Assembly: GCF_900277125.1 (NCBI RefSeq)
Contig: NZ_OPYN01000057.1
Location: 1-46,221 of the forward strand
Length of the DNA: 46,221 nucleotides
Direction: 5' to 3'
DNA from: Pseudomonas inefficax
GTDB lineage: Bacteria > Pseudomonadota > Gammaproteobacteria > Pseudomonadales > Pseudomonadaceae
Part shown: one piece after another, positions 19,357 through 28,299 of the stretch
Numbering within the stretch: position 1 is the stretch's first letter
Layout: each line of letters starts with the position of its first letter
Position numbers and translations under genes: made by a program
The notes under the pieces: generated by a model
Seen by the model: only the letters and a program-made list of their open reading frames with translations
The model's database searches: none
Told to the model about the DNA's origin: nothing

Positions 19357-20843
19357 TCGGCAGGCCCCTCTACCCGGTTACGGCCCTTGGCCTTGGCCCG
19401 GTAGAGCGCTTCATCCGCAGCACCCAGCACTTTCGCCAGATCGTGCTGGGTGCCTGACAGGCCGATGCCGATGCTGACCGTGACCGAGTGGGCATCATCG
19501 GCGAACGGTGCCAGCGCTTCGACACTGGCGCGGATGCGCTCGGCAAGCAGTTGCGCACCGGTCAAGTCGGTTTCCGGCAGCACTACCTGAAATTCCTCAC
19601 CACCATACCGCGCAGCCAGATCGGCGGGGCGGCGGATGCATGCCTCGATGGTCTTGGCCACTTCGCGCAGGGCATGGTCGCCACCGGCATGGCCATGGCG
19701 CTGGTTGAACGCCCTGAAATGGTCCACGTCCACCATCAGCACTGCCAACGGCTTGCAATTGCGCTGGGCACGAGCCCACTCCTGTCGTAGTACCTGGTCC
19801 AGGCGTCGGCGGTTGGCCAGCCCGGTCAGGCTGTCGGTGGCGGCCAGGGTCGCCAGGCCCTGTTCGGCCTCCTGGCGGCGACGCAATTCGCGGCCCAGCA
19901 GCAGGGTCAGCCAGAGGATCCCCACACATAATCCCCCGGTGGCGACGCTGACCAGGATCGCAGTACGCCGCCAGGATTCGAATACATCTTCGGCCGAATG
20001 CACGACCAGTACGATCAGTGGCAACTGCGCGACCCGGGCGAAGGTGTACATGCGCGGTTTGCCGTTGCTGCTGGAGTGGGCGGTAAAGCTGCCGCTCTGC
20101 TCGCTGAGAATACGTTTGAAATTGGGCCGCTCGGCATAGTTGCTGCCGATTTGCGAGTCTTGCGTACGGCTGGGCTGGCGAGCCAGCAGTTGGCCGTCGG
20201 TGTTGAGCAGGTTGATGCTGCTGTCTTCGCCGATGTCCAGGCGCTGGAACAGTTCACTGAAGTACGAAAGGCGCAGCGCGCCCGCTGCCAGGCCGGCGAA
20301 CTCGCCTTTGGCGTCGGAGATACGCCGGCTGAAACTGATACACCAGTCCAGGTCGCCGAGCCTGGCCTTGAACGGCGGGCCCACCAGCAGGCCGAGGTTG
20401 GCGTTGTGCAGGTGCGCCTGGAAAACCCCGGTGTCGGCGAAGTTGGCCTTGCGCGGCACGCTGCTGGTGGAATCGCCCACCACGTTGCCTTGCTTGTCCA
20501 GCCATAGCACGTCACCGCGCTTGCGGTCGACGAAGGCTTCATTGATTAGCAGGCGTTGGCGCACCGGGCCGGGGATTTCCGGCAGCTCCTTGCGCCCGAC
20601 CGCCCAGATCAGGCCCTGCAGCGACTGGTCGTAGAGTTCGACGTTGCGCAGGATGTCGCTTTCGATCAGCTGGACGATATTGTTGGACGAGCGGATCGCC
20701 GACACCTCGACATTGTCGCGCTCGCGCGCCAGCAGGTAGCTGACGATGGCCACGATGGCGAGCACGGCAAGGCAACTGCCCAGGTTGAGGATCAGCTCGG
20801 GGTGCGACCTGTAGAGTGCGAAACGCGGAGATCGGGGGGTCAT
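19353..20843 (-). CDS. Membrane-bound diguanylate cyclase with periplasmic sensor
   Basis: A 496-residue protein expected to make cyclic di-GMP from two GTP. A membrane segment at about residues 17–39 and another at about 282–303 bracket a periplasmic sensor of about 240 residues that resembles a double-Cache domain (SSINLLNTDGQLLARQPS near its end). The GGDEF domain follows: DSLTGLANRRRLD, the active-site YGGEEF, and VTVSIGIGL. RPAD, five residues before GGEEF, is an inhibitory I-site (RxxD), so product feedback is likely. The ribosome site is weak. The ligand is unknown. Confidence 0.93.
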   Translation of the reverse strand: MTPRSPRFALYRSHPELILNLGSCLAVLAIVAIVSYLLARERDNVEVSAIRSSNNIVQLIESDILRNVELYDQSLQGLIWAVGRKELPEIPGPVRQRLLINEAFVDRKRGDVLWLDKQGNVVGDSTSSVPRKANFADTGVFQAHLHNANLGLLVGPPFKARLGDLDWCISFSRRISDAKGEFAGLAAGALRLSYFSELFQRLDIGEDSSINLLNTDGQLLARQPSRTQDSQIGSNYAERPNFKRILSEQSGSFTAHSSSNGKPRMYTFARVAQLPLIVLVVHSAEDVFESWRRTAILVSVATGGLCVGILWLTLLLGRELRRRQEAEQGLATLAATDSLTGLANRRRLDQVLRQEWARAQRNCKPLAVLMVDVDHFRAFNQRHGHAGGDHALREVAKTIEACIRRPADLAARYGGEEFQVVLPETDLTGAQLLAERIRASVEALAPFADDAHSVTVSIGIGLSGTQHDLAKVLGAADEALYRAKAKGRNRVEGPAD

Positions 20844-20963
20844 GCTCGCTACTGCGTGGGCAGGGCCATTCGCGGCGGCGACATTCTAGGGAAGCAGGGA
20901 TTGTCGAACAAGATTTGTCCGACGGAATCGCGGTAGACCTTATTCTGGGCTAACCACAAGGCC

Positions 20964-21050
20964 CTGTGGGAGCGGGTTCACCCGCGAAGAAACCAACTCG
21001 GTATCTGGCACCGGCTTCGCCGGTGTTCGCGGGTGAACCCGCTCCCACAG
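20964..21050. repeat. REP doublet 7 (GGTTCACCCGC family)
   Basis: CTGTGGGAGCGGGTTCACCC at 20964 and an inverse copy ending at 21050 flank a CACCGGC/GCCGGTG middle hairpin like that of doublet 4. It lies downstream of the porin gene and upstream of the diguanylate cyclase gene, both on the minus strand. Confidence 0.9.
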
Positions 21051-21079
21051 GGGTGGTGTGTGCTTCCTTTAAACCAGGA

Positions 21080-22414
21080 TCAGAACACGTTCAACGGGTA
21101 ATCCACGATCACCCGCAGTTCATCGTTGTCGCTGTTGCTGTCGATCGACGCATAACCCTGGCTGCCACGGTGGGTGGCATAGCGCACCAGCACCGACAGG
21201 TCCTTCAGGTCACCTTCCTGGAACACGTACTTCACGTCCAGGTCGCGTTCCCAGTGCATGGCGTTCTTGCCATCGGCACGGTAGTAGTCGTAGTGGGTGG
21301 TGTCCTGGACGGCCTTGGTCAGGTCCGCCTCACCCCGCGAGTACGACAGCACCGTGCTCAGGCCAGGGATGCCCACACCAGCAAAATCATAGTTGTACTG
21401 CAGCTTCCACGAACGCTCGTTCGGTGCGTTGAAGTCCGAGTACATGCGCGAGTTGTCCAGGTAGATGCTGTCGCCCAGGTTGATGTAGTCGAACGGCGTG
21501 TTGCCGTTTACCCGTTGGTAGGCGGCGGTGACGCTGTGGAACCCGGCATTGACGGTGAAATGCACGCTGTAGGTATTGTTGTCGATCTTGCCCAGCAGGG
21601 CCTGGCCGGTGTCCTGGGTGTGATAGAAGTGCACGCCCGGGTTCAGGCTGACCAGGTCGCTGACCACGTAGGTGTAGTCGAAATCGGCGTAGTACTGGTT
21701 CCAGATGTCCTTCAGCTCGGCCGCATACAGGTTGGCGGTGATGTTCGGGGTACCGCTCCACGACGCGCCGGCCCAGTTCAGGTGCTTGCTCTTGTCATGC
21801 TCGCCCAGCGAACCGTAGTAGGTGTCGATGCGGCGGTGGCCGCTCTGGTTGTACGGCTTGGTGAAGCTCACCTGGCCGCCTTCGAGCAGCAGGCCGTCGA
21901 TGCTGGTATTGGTCAGGCTCACACCACGGAAGGTCTGCGGCAGCATGCGGGTTTCGCCGCCGGCGATCACCGGGTTGGTGAGGAACAGGTCACCGGCTTT
22001 CAGCTCGGTGTCGAACGCCTTGAGCTTGACTGCGGCACCGGCGGTGGAGAACGAGTGCGGGGCAGCACCCAGTTCGTCTTCGTTCTTTTGGTGGGTTGGC
22101 AGAATGCTGGTGCCAGCATGGCCGCCGCCACCGTCGAGTTTCAGGCCCAGCATGGCGTGGGCATCCAGGCCAAAGCCGACCACGCCCGGGGTGTAGCCCG
22201 ATTCGAAGCGTGCAACCGCGCCCTGGCCCCACTCGCGGGTGTCGCGCACGCCGGCGTTGTGGTTGTCGCGGTTGAAGTAGGCATTACGAAAATGCAGGTT
22301 GAAGGACGAGCCTTCGATGAAGCCATCAGCCTTGTCTTCATCTGCCTGGGCGGCGAAAGGGATCGTTGCAGTCAACGCAATGAACAGCGGGGTAAAACGA
22401 AACGCGGAAGGCAC
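21080..22414 (-). CDS. OprD-family outer-membrane porin
   Basis: A 444-residue precursor. The first about 24 residues form a signal peptide ending PFAAQA. The mature part has the OprD-family start ([20 protein letters not shown]), [40 protein letters not shown] and many alternating beta strands. It ends in an aromatic residue (…YPLNVF), as outer-membrane barrels do. OprD proteins admit specific small carboxylates or amino acids; the substrate cannot be predicted here. The start is a GTG with AAGGAG nine bases upstream; no ATG is available near the signal peptide. TATAAG about 60 bases upstream may be its -10 box. Confidence 0.92.
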   Translation of the reverse strand: MPSAFRFTPLFIALTATIPFAAQADEDKADGFIEGSSFNLHFRNAYFNRDNHNAGVRDTREWGQGAVARFESGYTPGVVGFGLDAHAMLGLKLDGGGGHAGTSILPTHQKNEDELGAAPHSFSTAGAAVKLKAFDTELKAGDLFLTNPVIAGGETRMLPQTFRGVSLTNTSIDGLLLEGGQVSFTKPYNQSGHRRIDTYYGSLGEHDKSKHLNWAGASWSGTPNITANLYAAELKDIWNQYYADFDYTYVVSDLVSLNPGVHFYHTQDTGQALLGKIDNNTYSVHFTVNAGFHSVTAAYQRVNGNTPFDYINLGDSIYLDNSRMYSDFNAPNERSWKLQYNYDFAGVGIPGLSTVLSYSRGEADLTKAVQDTTHYDYYRADGKNAMHWERDLDVKYVFQEGDLKDLSVLVRYATHRGSQGYASIDSNSDNDELRVIVDYPLNVF

Positions 22415-22512
22415 CGGTACTAGCTCCTTGGGTCTGGCGGTGGGGCAGTTTTTATTTTCGAATGTGCGTCTTTCTTATACGTGAACGTTACAGCCTGGCT
22501 GATAGTTGAAGC

Positions 22513-22546
22513 ACATAAAAAAAGCCGCTGATCGGCAGCGGCTTTA
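22513..22546 (-). terminator. Rho-independent terminator of the small exported-protein gene
   Basis: On the minus strand AAGCCGCTG and CAGCGGCTT form a 9-bp stem around a short loop and are followed by a run of seven T. It separates the small gene at 22620–22844 from the porin gene. Confidence 0.85.
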
Positions 22547-22619
22547 AAAGGCTAACATATCGGCACCGGTGGTGCCCATGGTGTAGCCAAGGGAAAACGG
22601 GAGCAGCGACAGCGCTTGA

Positions 22620-22844
22620 TCAGCTGTCGGCGTTAGCATCGACAGAAACCTTGGAAGCGGTCTGGTTTGCGTCCTTTGCGGCGTCGGCCTGCTGTGCGGC
22701 TACGGCTTCGCGGGCCTCTTGGTGGACCGCGGCGAACTCGGCATTACGGGTGACGAAAGCCTTGGATTCTTCGGCCATGGCCAGGGGCGACAACAACAGG
22801 GAAGACAGGACGAAGACGCTGGCAATACCCATACTGTTGGACAT
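22620..22844 (-). CDS. Small exported protein of unknown function
   Basis: A 74-residue protein. The first about 24 residues are a signal peptide (ASVFVLSSLLLSPLAMAEE). The mature part of about 50 residues is helical, rich in Ala, Gln and Asp, and lacks cysteine. An AAGG-type ribosome site precedes the ATG, and a good terminator follows. No family was recognised. It lies on the same strand as the efflux and two-component operon but is separated from it by a REP doublet and about 180 bases of AT-richer DNA, so it probably has its own promoter. Confidence 0.7.
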   Translation of the reverse strand: MSNSMGIASVFVLSSLLLSPLAMAEESKAFVTRNAEFAAVHQEAREAVAAQQADAAKDANQTASKVSVDANADS

Positions 22845-23027
22845 TTGAAACTACCTTCTTGCGGTGCAAGTGCTAATGAGGACAGGGGTAAAGTTAGTCC
22901 TTTCAATGCACTTGAAACAGAGCGAAGTGCGATAAGCACTGTTGCGCAAAAGGTAATTATCACTGGGAAAGCAATTGGACTTTCGCCGCAAACCTGCATG
23001 CTAGAGGGTCTACGCGGTCTTTACGTT

Positions 23028-23142
23028 GTGGGAGCGGCCTTGTGTCGCGAAAGGGCTGCGCAGCAGCCCCCGACAGATGCTGCCATGGCACAGAACCTGG
23101 GGCCGCTTCGCGCCCCTTTCGCGACACAAGGCCGCTCCCACA
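23028..23142. repeat. REP doublet 8 (CCTTGTGTCGCG family)
   Basis: Inverted units at 23028–23071 and 23098–23142 follow the stop of the sensor kinase gene. The remaining part of this 315-base gap (22845–23027) has no gene. It is AT-richer and presumably carries the promoter of the small exported-protein gene. Confidence 0.9.
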
Positions 23143-23159
23143 TGGGCCGCGACTTCCTG

Positions 23160-24548
23160 TCAGGCATGGGCGGGCAGCCTGATACCAAAAGTGTTGGCCC
23201 CAGAGGCACTACGCACAAACACCTCCCCACCATGCATCAGCGCTATCGCCTTGACGATCGCCAACCCCAGCCCATGGTTACCGCCACCACTGTTGCTACG
23301 TGCCGCATCCACCCGGTAGAAGCGTTCGAACAGCAATGGCAGGTGCTCATCGTCGATCGCCGGCCCCGGGTTGCTCACGGCGATGCTGACCTGCTCCGGC
23401 CCGGCCGCGATCTGCACCTCGATCACCTGGTGCGGTGCGGTGTGCTGCACGGCGTTGTTCAGTAGGTTGATCAGCGCCCGGCGCAGCTGGGCCTTTTCGA
23501 TGGGCGCTTGGGCATCGCCGCTCACGCTCACGCTGACCTGCGCGTCTTCGAGAATGTAGTCCAGGTAATCGAGGGTGGTCGCCACTTCCTCGGCCAGCGA
23601 GGCCTGGGTCAGGGCAGTGGCCTTGCTGCCCTGGTCGGCACTGGCCAGGAACAGCATGTCGTTGATGATGCTGCGCAGGCGCTCCAGTTCCTCAAGGTTC
23701 GATTGCAGCACTTCGAAGTAGTGCTCGGCGCTGCGCCCGCGGGTCAGCGCCACCTGGGTCTGGCCGATCAGATTGGTCAGTGGTGAGCGCAGTTCGTGGG
23801 CAACGTCGGCGTTGAAGGCTTCGAGCCGTGTATAGGCCTGGCTGACCCGGTCCAGTGCGGCATTGAAGGCGCCGGCGAATTGGGCCAGCTCCGGTGCCAG
23901 GTTCTCAGTCTGCAGGCGCCCGTCCAGGCGCGGTGGCGCCAGCGCCTGGGCCTCAACGGACAACGCCAGCAGCGGGCGCAGGCCGATGCGCGCCACCCAG
24001 TAGCCCAGCAGCGAGGCCAGCAGCACGCCGAGCACCGCCAGCCCGACAATCGCCACCAGCAGGCTGTGCTGGGCCTGCCAGAAGGTTTCGGTGTCGATGC
24101 CGATCAGAAAGCGCAACGGCGGGCGCTCGCCCAAGGCCGGCAGTTCGCTGACCAGCACCTTGTAAGGGTAGGGCCGGTCGGGCAGGCGCAAGTCGCGCAT
24201 GCCCTGCGCACCTTCGGCGAAGGCGCGGACCAGCTCGCTGGGGTGGCCGTATTCGTAGGCCGGGTTGCTGCTGACCACCCAGAAGCGAATGCGCTTGTCC
24301 TCCTCACTGAGCAGGTTGAGCTTGTTGTTGATCTTGACCCAGTGCTCCGGTGTACCGAAGCGGTTGAGGGTGGATTCGAGCACGCTGAAACGGGCATCCA
24401 GCTCGGCTTGCGGCAGCAGGTCGAGGCTGCGGTCTACCTGGCGGTACAGCGCCGAACCGATCAGCAGGAACACGCCCAGCGCCACCAGGATGAACAGCGC
24501 CGACAGGCGCAGCGCGATGGAATTACCCCGCACGGTTTTCCAGGACAT
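23160..24548 (-). CDS. Sensor histidine kinase, heavy-metal-sensor (CusS/CopS/IrlS) type
   Basis: A 462-residue inner-membrane kinase. Membrane segments lie at about residues 11–33 and 164–185, with a periplasmic sensor of about 130 residues between them. A HAMP linker leads to the H-box FNADVAHELRSPLTNL with His251. The ATPase part has the N-box LINLLNNAVQH, VSNPGPAID and GNHGLGLAIVKAIALMHGG. The fold matches sensors of copper, silver or zinc, yet no obvious metal-binding His/Met cluster is seen in the periplasmic part. The ATG at 24548 lies inside the end of the regulator gene (26-base overlap); a GTG at 24533 is the alternative. Confidence 0.9.
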   Translation of the reverse strand: MSWKTVRGNSIALRLSALFILVALGVFLLIGSALYRQVDRSLDLLPQAELDARFSVLESTLNRFGTPEHWVKINNKLNLLSEEDKRIRFWVVSSNPAYEYGHPSELVRAFAEGAQGMRDLRLPDRPYPYKVLVSELPALGERPPLRFLIGIDTETFWQAQHSLLVAIVGLAVLGVLLASLLGYWVARIGLRPLLALSVEAQALAPPRLDGRLQTENLAPELAQFAGAFNAALDRVSQAYTRLEAFNADVAHELRSPLTNLIGQTQVALTRGRSAEHYFEVLQSNLEELERLRSIINDMLFLASADQGSKATALTQASLAEEVATTLDYLDYILEDAQVSVSVSGDAQAPIEKAQLRRALINLLNNAVQHTAPHQVIEVQIAAGPEQVSIAVSNPGPAIDDEHLPLLFERFYRVDAARSNSGGGNHGLGLAIVKAIALMHGGEVFVRSASGANTFGIRLPAHA

Positions 24549-25197
24549 AGCCCATGCCTCGGATGGTGTGCAGCAACTTGTTGTCGAAAGGCCCATCGAG
24601 CTTGGCGCGCAGGCGCTTGATCGCCACTTCGACGACGTTGGCATCACTGTCGAAATTGATGTCCCAGACCAGCTCGGCAATCGCCGTCTTCGACAGGATT
24701 TCACCTTGCCGGCGGGCCAGCACGCTGAGCAGCGAGAACTCCTTGGCCGTCAGCTCCAGGCGCTGGCCAGCGCGTGTGGCCTTGCGCGCCATCAGGTCGA
24801 TCCACAGGTCACCCACCTGCACCTGCAACGGTTCGTGGTTGCTGCTACGCCGGGTCAGGGCTTGCAGGCGGGCAACCAGTTCGAGGAAGGAAAACGGCTT
24901 GCCCAGATAGTCGTCGGCACCCTCGCGCAGGCCATGGATACGGTCTTCGACCCGTTCACGGGCGGTCAGCATGATTACCGGCGTCTGCTTGCGCGCGCGC
25001 AGGGCGCGCAGCACGCCATAACCGTCCAGGCCCGGCAGCATCACGTCCAGCACGATCACTGCGTAGTCACCTTCCAGGGCCAGGTGCAGGCCATCGATGC
25101 CGTCCCGCGCCAGGTCGACGGTAAACCCTTGCTCGCTGAGGCCGCGATGCAGGTAGTCGGCGGTTTTTTCTTCGTCTTCGATGATCAGCACACGCAT
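24523..25197 (-). CDS. OmpR-family response regulator (CusR/CopR/IrlR type)
   Basis: A 224-residue DNA-binding regulator. The receiver domain (residues 1–115) has the acidic pocket IIEDEE, phospho-acceptor Asp51 in IVLDVMLPG, Thr in MLTAR and Lys in YLGKPF. The C-terminal winged helix (about 125–220) has LELTAKEFSLLSVLARRQGEILSKTAIAELVWD, and it ends TIRGMGYVLE, as in the CusR group. It lies in the same operon as the pump it presumably controls, ten bases after the RND gene, and overlaps the kinase gene. A matching box lies before the operon (29550–29565). Confidence 0.93.
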   Translation of the reverse strand: MRVLIIEDEEKTADYLHRGLSEQGFTVDLARDGIDGLHLALEGDYAVIVLDVMLPGLDGYGVLRALRARKQTPVIMLTARERVEDRIHGLREGADDYLGKPFSFLELVARLQALTRRSSNHEPLQVQVGDLWIDLMARKATRAGQRLELTAKEFSLLSVLARRQGEILSKTAIAELVWDINFDSDANVVEVAIKRLRAKLDGPFDNKLLHTIRGMGYVLENRAG

Positions 25198-25206
25198 GGT
25201 CTTGTC

Positions 25207-28200
25207 CTAACTGGCACTGGGCGCCGCCGCACGGGCGGCCTGGCGGCGGTGGAACAGGCGCTCCAGGGCCAAGTATATGACCGGGGTGGTGAACAGCGTC
25301 AGCGCCTGGCTCACCAGCAGGCCGCCAACCACGGCGATGCCCAGTGGCTGGCGCAGCTCGGAACCGGTGCCGAAGCCGAACATCAGCGGCACCGCGCCGA
25401 GCAAGGCGGCCAGGGTGGTCATGATGATCGGCCGGAAGCGCGTCAGGCAGGCCTGGTGGATCGCCTGCTCCGGGGTCAGGCCCTGGCGGCGTTGGGCTTC
25501 GAGGGCGAAGTCGATCAGCAGGATGCCGTTTTTCTTGACGATACCGATCAGCAGCACCACGCCGATCAGCCCCATGATGCTGAAGTCCTGGCCCATGGCC
25601 CACAGCAGGATCAGTGCGCCGAGGCCGGCCGAGGGCAGGGTGGAGATGATCGTCAGCGGGTGGACGAAGCTTTCGTACAGCACGCCGAGGATGATGTACA
25701 CCGCCACCAGCGCAGCCAGGATCAGCCACGGCTGGCTCGACAGCGAACTCTGGAAGGCCTGGGCCGCGCCCTGGAAGTTGCCGCTGATGGAGTCGGGCAT
25801 GCCCAGCTCGCGCTGGGTACGCTCGAGGATGGTCACCGCATCGCCCAGGGCCACGCCCGGGGCCAGGTTGAACGACAGGTTGGCCGCCGGGAACAGGCCA
25901 TCGTGGCTAATCGACATCGGCCCGGTGCTGGGCGGCGCCACATGGGCCACTGCCGACAGCGGCACCATCTCGTTGGTCAGCGGCGAGCGCAGGTAGAAGT
26001 AGTTGAGGCTTTCGGCCTTGCCGCGCTGGCGGGCATCCAGTTCGAGGATCACCTTGTACTGGTTGGTCTCGGTCTGGAATTCGCTGATCTGCCGCTGGCC
26101 GAAGGCGTCGTACAACGCCTGGTCGACGTCGGTGGTGGTCAGGCCGAAACGTGCCGCGGCCTGGCGGTCGATATCGATGCGGGTGACGCTGGCACCCAGC
26201 TGCAAGTCGTTGGACAGGTCGCGGAATGCCGGGTTTTCGCGCAGGCGCTCCGTCAGGCGCTGGGTCCACAGGTTCAGCGCCATGCCGTCGTTGCTCTTGA
26301 GCACGTACTGGTACTGGGTGCGTGACGGGCCGGAGCTGAGGTTGATGTCCTGGCCGGCACGCATGTACAGGACGATGCCCGGAACCTGGGCCAGCTTGGG
26401 TCGCAGCCGGTCGATCAGTTCGCTGGCCGACACATCGCGTTCGCCTCGCGGCTTGAGGGCGATCCAGAAGCGGCCGTTGGCGATGGTCTGGTTGCTGCCG
26501 GTGACGCCCACCGAGTGGGAGAACGCGCGCACCGCCGGGTCGGCCTCGATAATTTTTGCCAGCGCTTGGTGCTTCTCGATCATCGACGGGTACGACACAT
26601 CCGCCGCCGCCTCGCTGGTGCCGAGGATGAAGCCGGTGTCCTGCAGCGGGAAGAATCCCTTTGGTATACCCACGTACCCGGCCACCGCCAGGGCCAGGGT
26701 CAGGCCGAACATGCCGAGGGTCAGGCGCTGGTGGGCGAGGGCGCGGTCCAGGCCCTTTTCGTACCACCTGACCAGCCGCTCGCCGAAGCCGCCCTTGTGC
26801 TCTCCGGGCGGGCGGCGCATGAACAGTGCGCACAGGGTTGGCGCCAGGGTCAGCGAAACCACCACCGAAATCAGGATGGTGGCGGTGGCGGTAAGGGCGA
26901 ACTCCTTGAACAGCCGGCCGACCACGCCGCCCATGAACAGCAGCGGGATGAACGCGGCGATCAGCGAGAAACTGATCGACACCACGGTGAAGCCGATTTC
27001 CCCGGCGCCCTTGAGCGCGGCAGTACGGCTGTCTTCGCCGGCCTCCAGGTGGCGGTGGATGTTCTCCACCACGACGATGGCATCGTCGACCACGAAGCCC
27101 ACCGAGATGACGATGGCCACCAGGGTCAGGTTGTTCAGGCTGAAGCCGAAGATGTACATCAGCGCGCAACTGGCGATCAGCGATACGCCGAGCACGCTGG
27201 ACACCACCAGGGTCGCCGACCACTGGCGCAGGAACAGCGCCATTACCCCGATCACCAGGGCCACGGCGATCATCAGGGTCAGCTCCACTTCATGCAGCGA
27301 GGCACGGATGGTCTGGGTGCGGTCTTGCAGCACCGACACTTCGACCGAGGCTGGCAGCATCTCCTGCAGCTTGGGCAGGGCAGCCAGTACCCGGTCCACG
27401 GTATCGACGATGTTGGCGCCAGGCTGGCGGAAAATCACCAGGTTCAGCCCGGGCTGGTCGCCGGACCAGGCTTTGACATAGGCGTTCTCGGCACCATTGA
27501 TCACCTTGGCCACGTCCTTCAGGTGCACCGGTGCACCGTCACGGTAGGAGACGATCAGTTGGGCGTAGTCGTCGGGGTGGAACAACTGGTCGTTGGCGGC
27601 GATGGTCGACACGCTGTGTTCGCCGTACAGCGCACCCTTGGCCAGGTTCAGGCTGGTCTGCTGGATGGCCTGGCGCAAGTCGGCCAGGGTCAGGCCGATG
27701 GCGGCCAGTTTCTCGGGTTGCGCCTGCACGCGAATTGCGGGGCGCAGTTGCCCGGTGATGTTGATCAGGCCGACCCCGTCGATCTGGCTCAGCTGGCGCG
27801 CAAGCAGGGTTTCGGCGTAGTCGCTGAGGTCGTTGCCAGGCATCTGGCTGGAGCTGACCGTCAGCACCAGCACCGGGCTGTCGGCCGGGTTGACCTTGCG
27901 CCAGGTCGGCGGGTTGGGCAGGTCTTGTGGCAGGCGCGCGGTGGCGGTGTTGATGGCTGCCTGCACTTCCTGGGCAGCGGTGTCGATGTTCTTGTCGAGC
28001 GTGAACTGCAGGATCAGGTTGGTCGAGCCCAGTGCGCTGCTGCTGGTCATCTGGGTCATGCCGGGGATGGCGCTGAACTGCACTTCCAGCGGCGTGGCCA
28101 CCGACGAGGCCATGGTTTCCGGGCTGGCGCCAGGCAGTTGCGCGGTCACCTGGATGGTCGGGAAGTCGGCTTCCGGCAGGGGGGCCACCGGCAGGCGCGG

Positions 28201-28299
28201 GAAGGCGATGGCACCCAGCAGCACTAGGGCGAAGGTCAGCAGCAGGGTGGCGATGGGGTGGTCGATGCACCAGGCCGAAACACCGTTGCGTGTGTTCAT
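25207..28299 (-). CDS. RND efflux pump inner-membrane subunit (MdtC/MuxC-like, HAE-1 type)
   Basis: A 1030-residue proton-driven transporter. It opens with WCIDHPIATLLLTFALVLLG, has two large periplasmic loops and the expected twelve membrane helices. FVVDDAIVVVENIHRH carries the adjacent Asp pair found in drug (HAE-1) pumps; metal pumps such as CusA have a single Asp in that place. The closest named groups by eye are MdtC and MuxC/MuxB. Its ATG overlaps the adaptor stop (ATGA). Only one RND subunit is present, so it does not form the MdtB/MdtC pair, and there is no outer-membrane factor gene; TolC or an OprM-like protein must come from elsewhere. Confidence 0.94.
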   Translation of the reverse strand: MNTRNGVSAWCIDHPIATLLLTFALVLLGAIAFPRLPVAPLPEADFPTIQVTAQLPGASPETMASSVATPLEVQFSAIPGMTQMTSSSALGSTNLILQFTLDKNIDTAAQEVQAAINTATARLPQDLPNPPTWRKVNPADSPVLVLTVSSSQMPGNDLSDYAETLLARQLSQIDGVGLINITGQLRPAIRVQAQPEKLAAIGLTLADLRQAIQQTSLNLAKGALYGEHSVSTIAANDQLFHPDDYAQLIVSYRDGAPVHLKDVAKVINGAENAYVKAWSGDQPGLNLVIFRQPGANIVDTVDRVLAALPKLQEMLPASVEVSVLQDRTQTIRASLHEVELTLMIAVALVIGVMALFLRQWSATLVVSSVLGVSLIASCALMYIFGFSLNNLTLVAIVISVGFVVDDAIVVVENIHRHLEAGEDSRTAALKGAGEIGFTVVSISFSLIAAFIPLLFMGGVVGRLFKEFALTATATILISVVVSLTLAPTLCALFMRRPPGEHKGGFGERLVRWYEKGLDRALAHQRLTLGMFGLTLALAVAGYVGIPKGFFPLQDTGFILGTSEAAADVSYPSMIEKHQALAKIIEADPAVRAFSHSVGVTGSNQTIANGRFWIALKPRGERDVSASELIDRLRPKLAQVPGIVLYMRAGQDINLSSGPSRTQYQYVLKSNDGMALNLWTQRLTERLRENPAFRDLSNDLQLGASVTRIDIDRQAAARFGLTTTDVDQALYDAFGQRQISEFQTETNQYKVILELDARQRGKAESLNYFYLRSPLTNEMVPLSAVAHVAPPSTGPMSISHDGLFPAANLSFNLAPGVALGDAVTILERTQRELGMPDSISGNFQGAAQAFQSSLSSQPWLILAALVAVYIILGVLYESFVHPLTIISTLPSAGLGALILLWAMGQDFSIMGLIGVVLLIGIVKKNGILLIDFALEAQRRQGLTPEQAIHQACLTRFRPIIMTTLAALLGAVPLMFGFGTGSELRQPLGIAVVGGLLVSQALTLFTTPVIYLALERLFHRRQAARAAAPSAS

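Noticed and set aside
24265..28227. Long plus-strand frames opposite the kinase, regulator and RND genes (24265–26325, 26515–28227)
   Set aside because: Low-complexity, Gln/His/Arg-rich translations typical of the antisense of GC-rich codons; no start signals.
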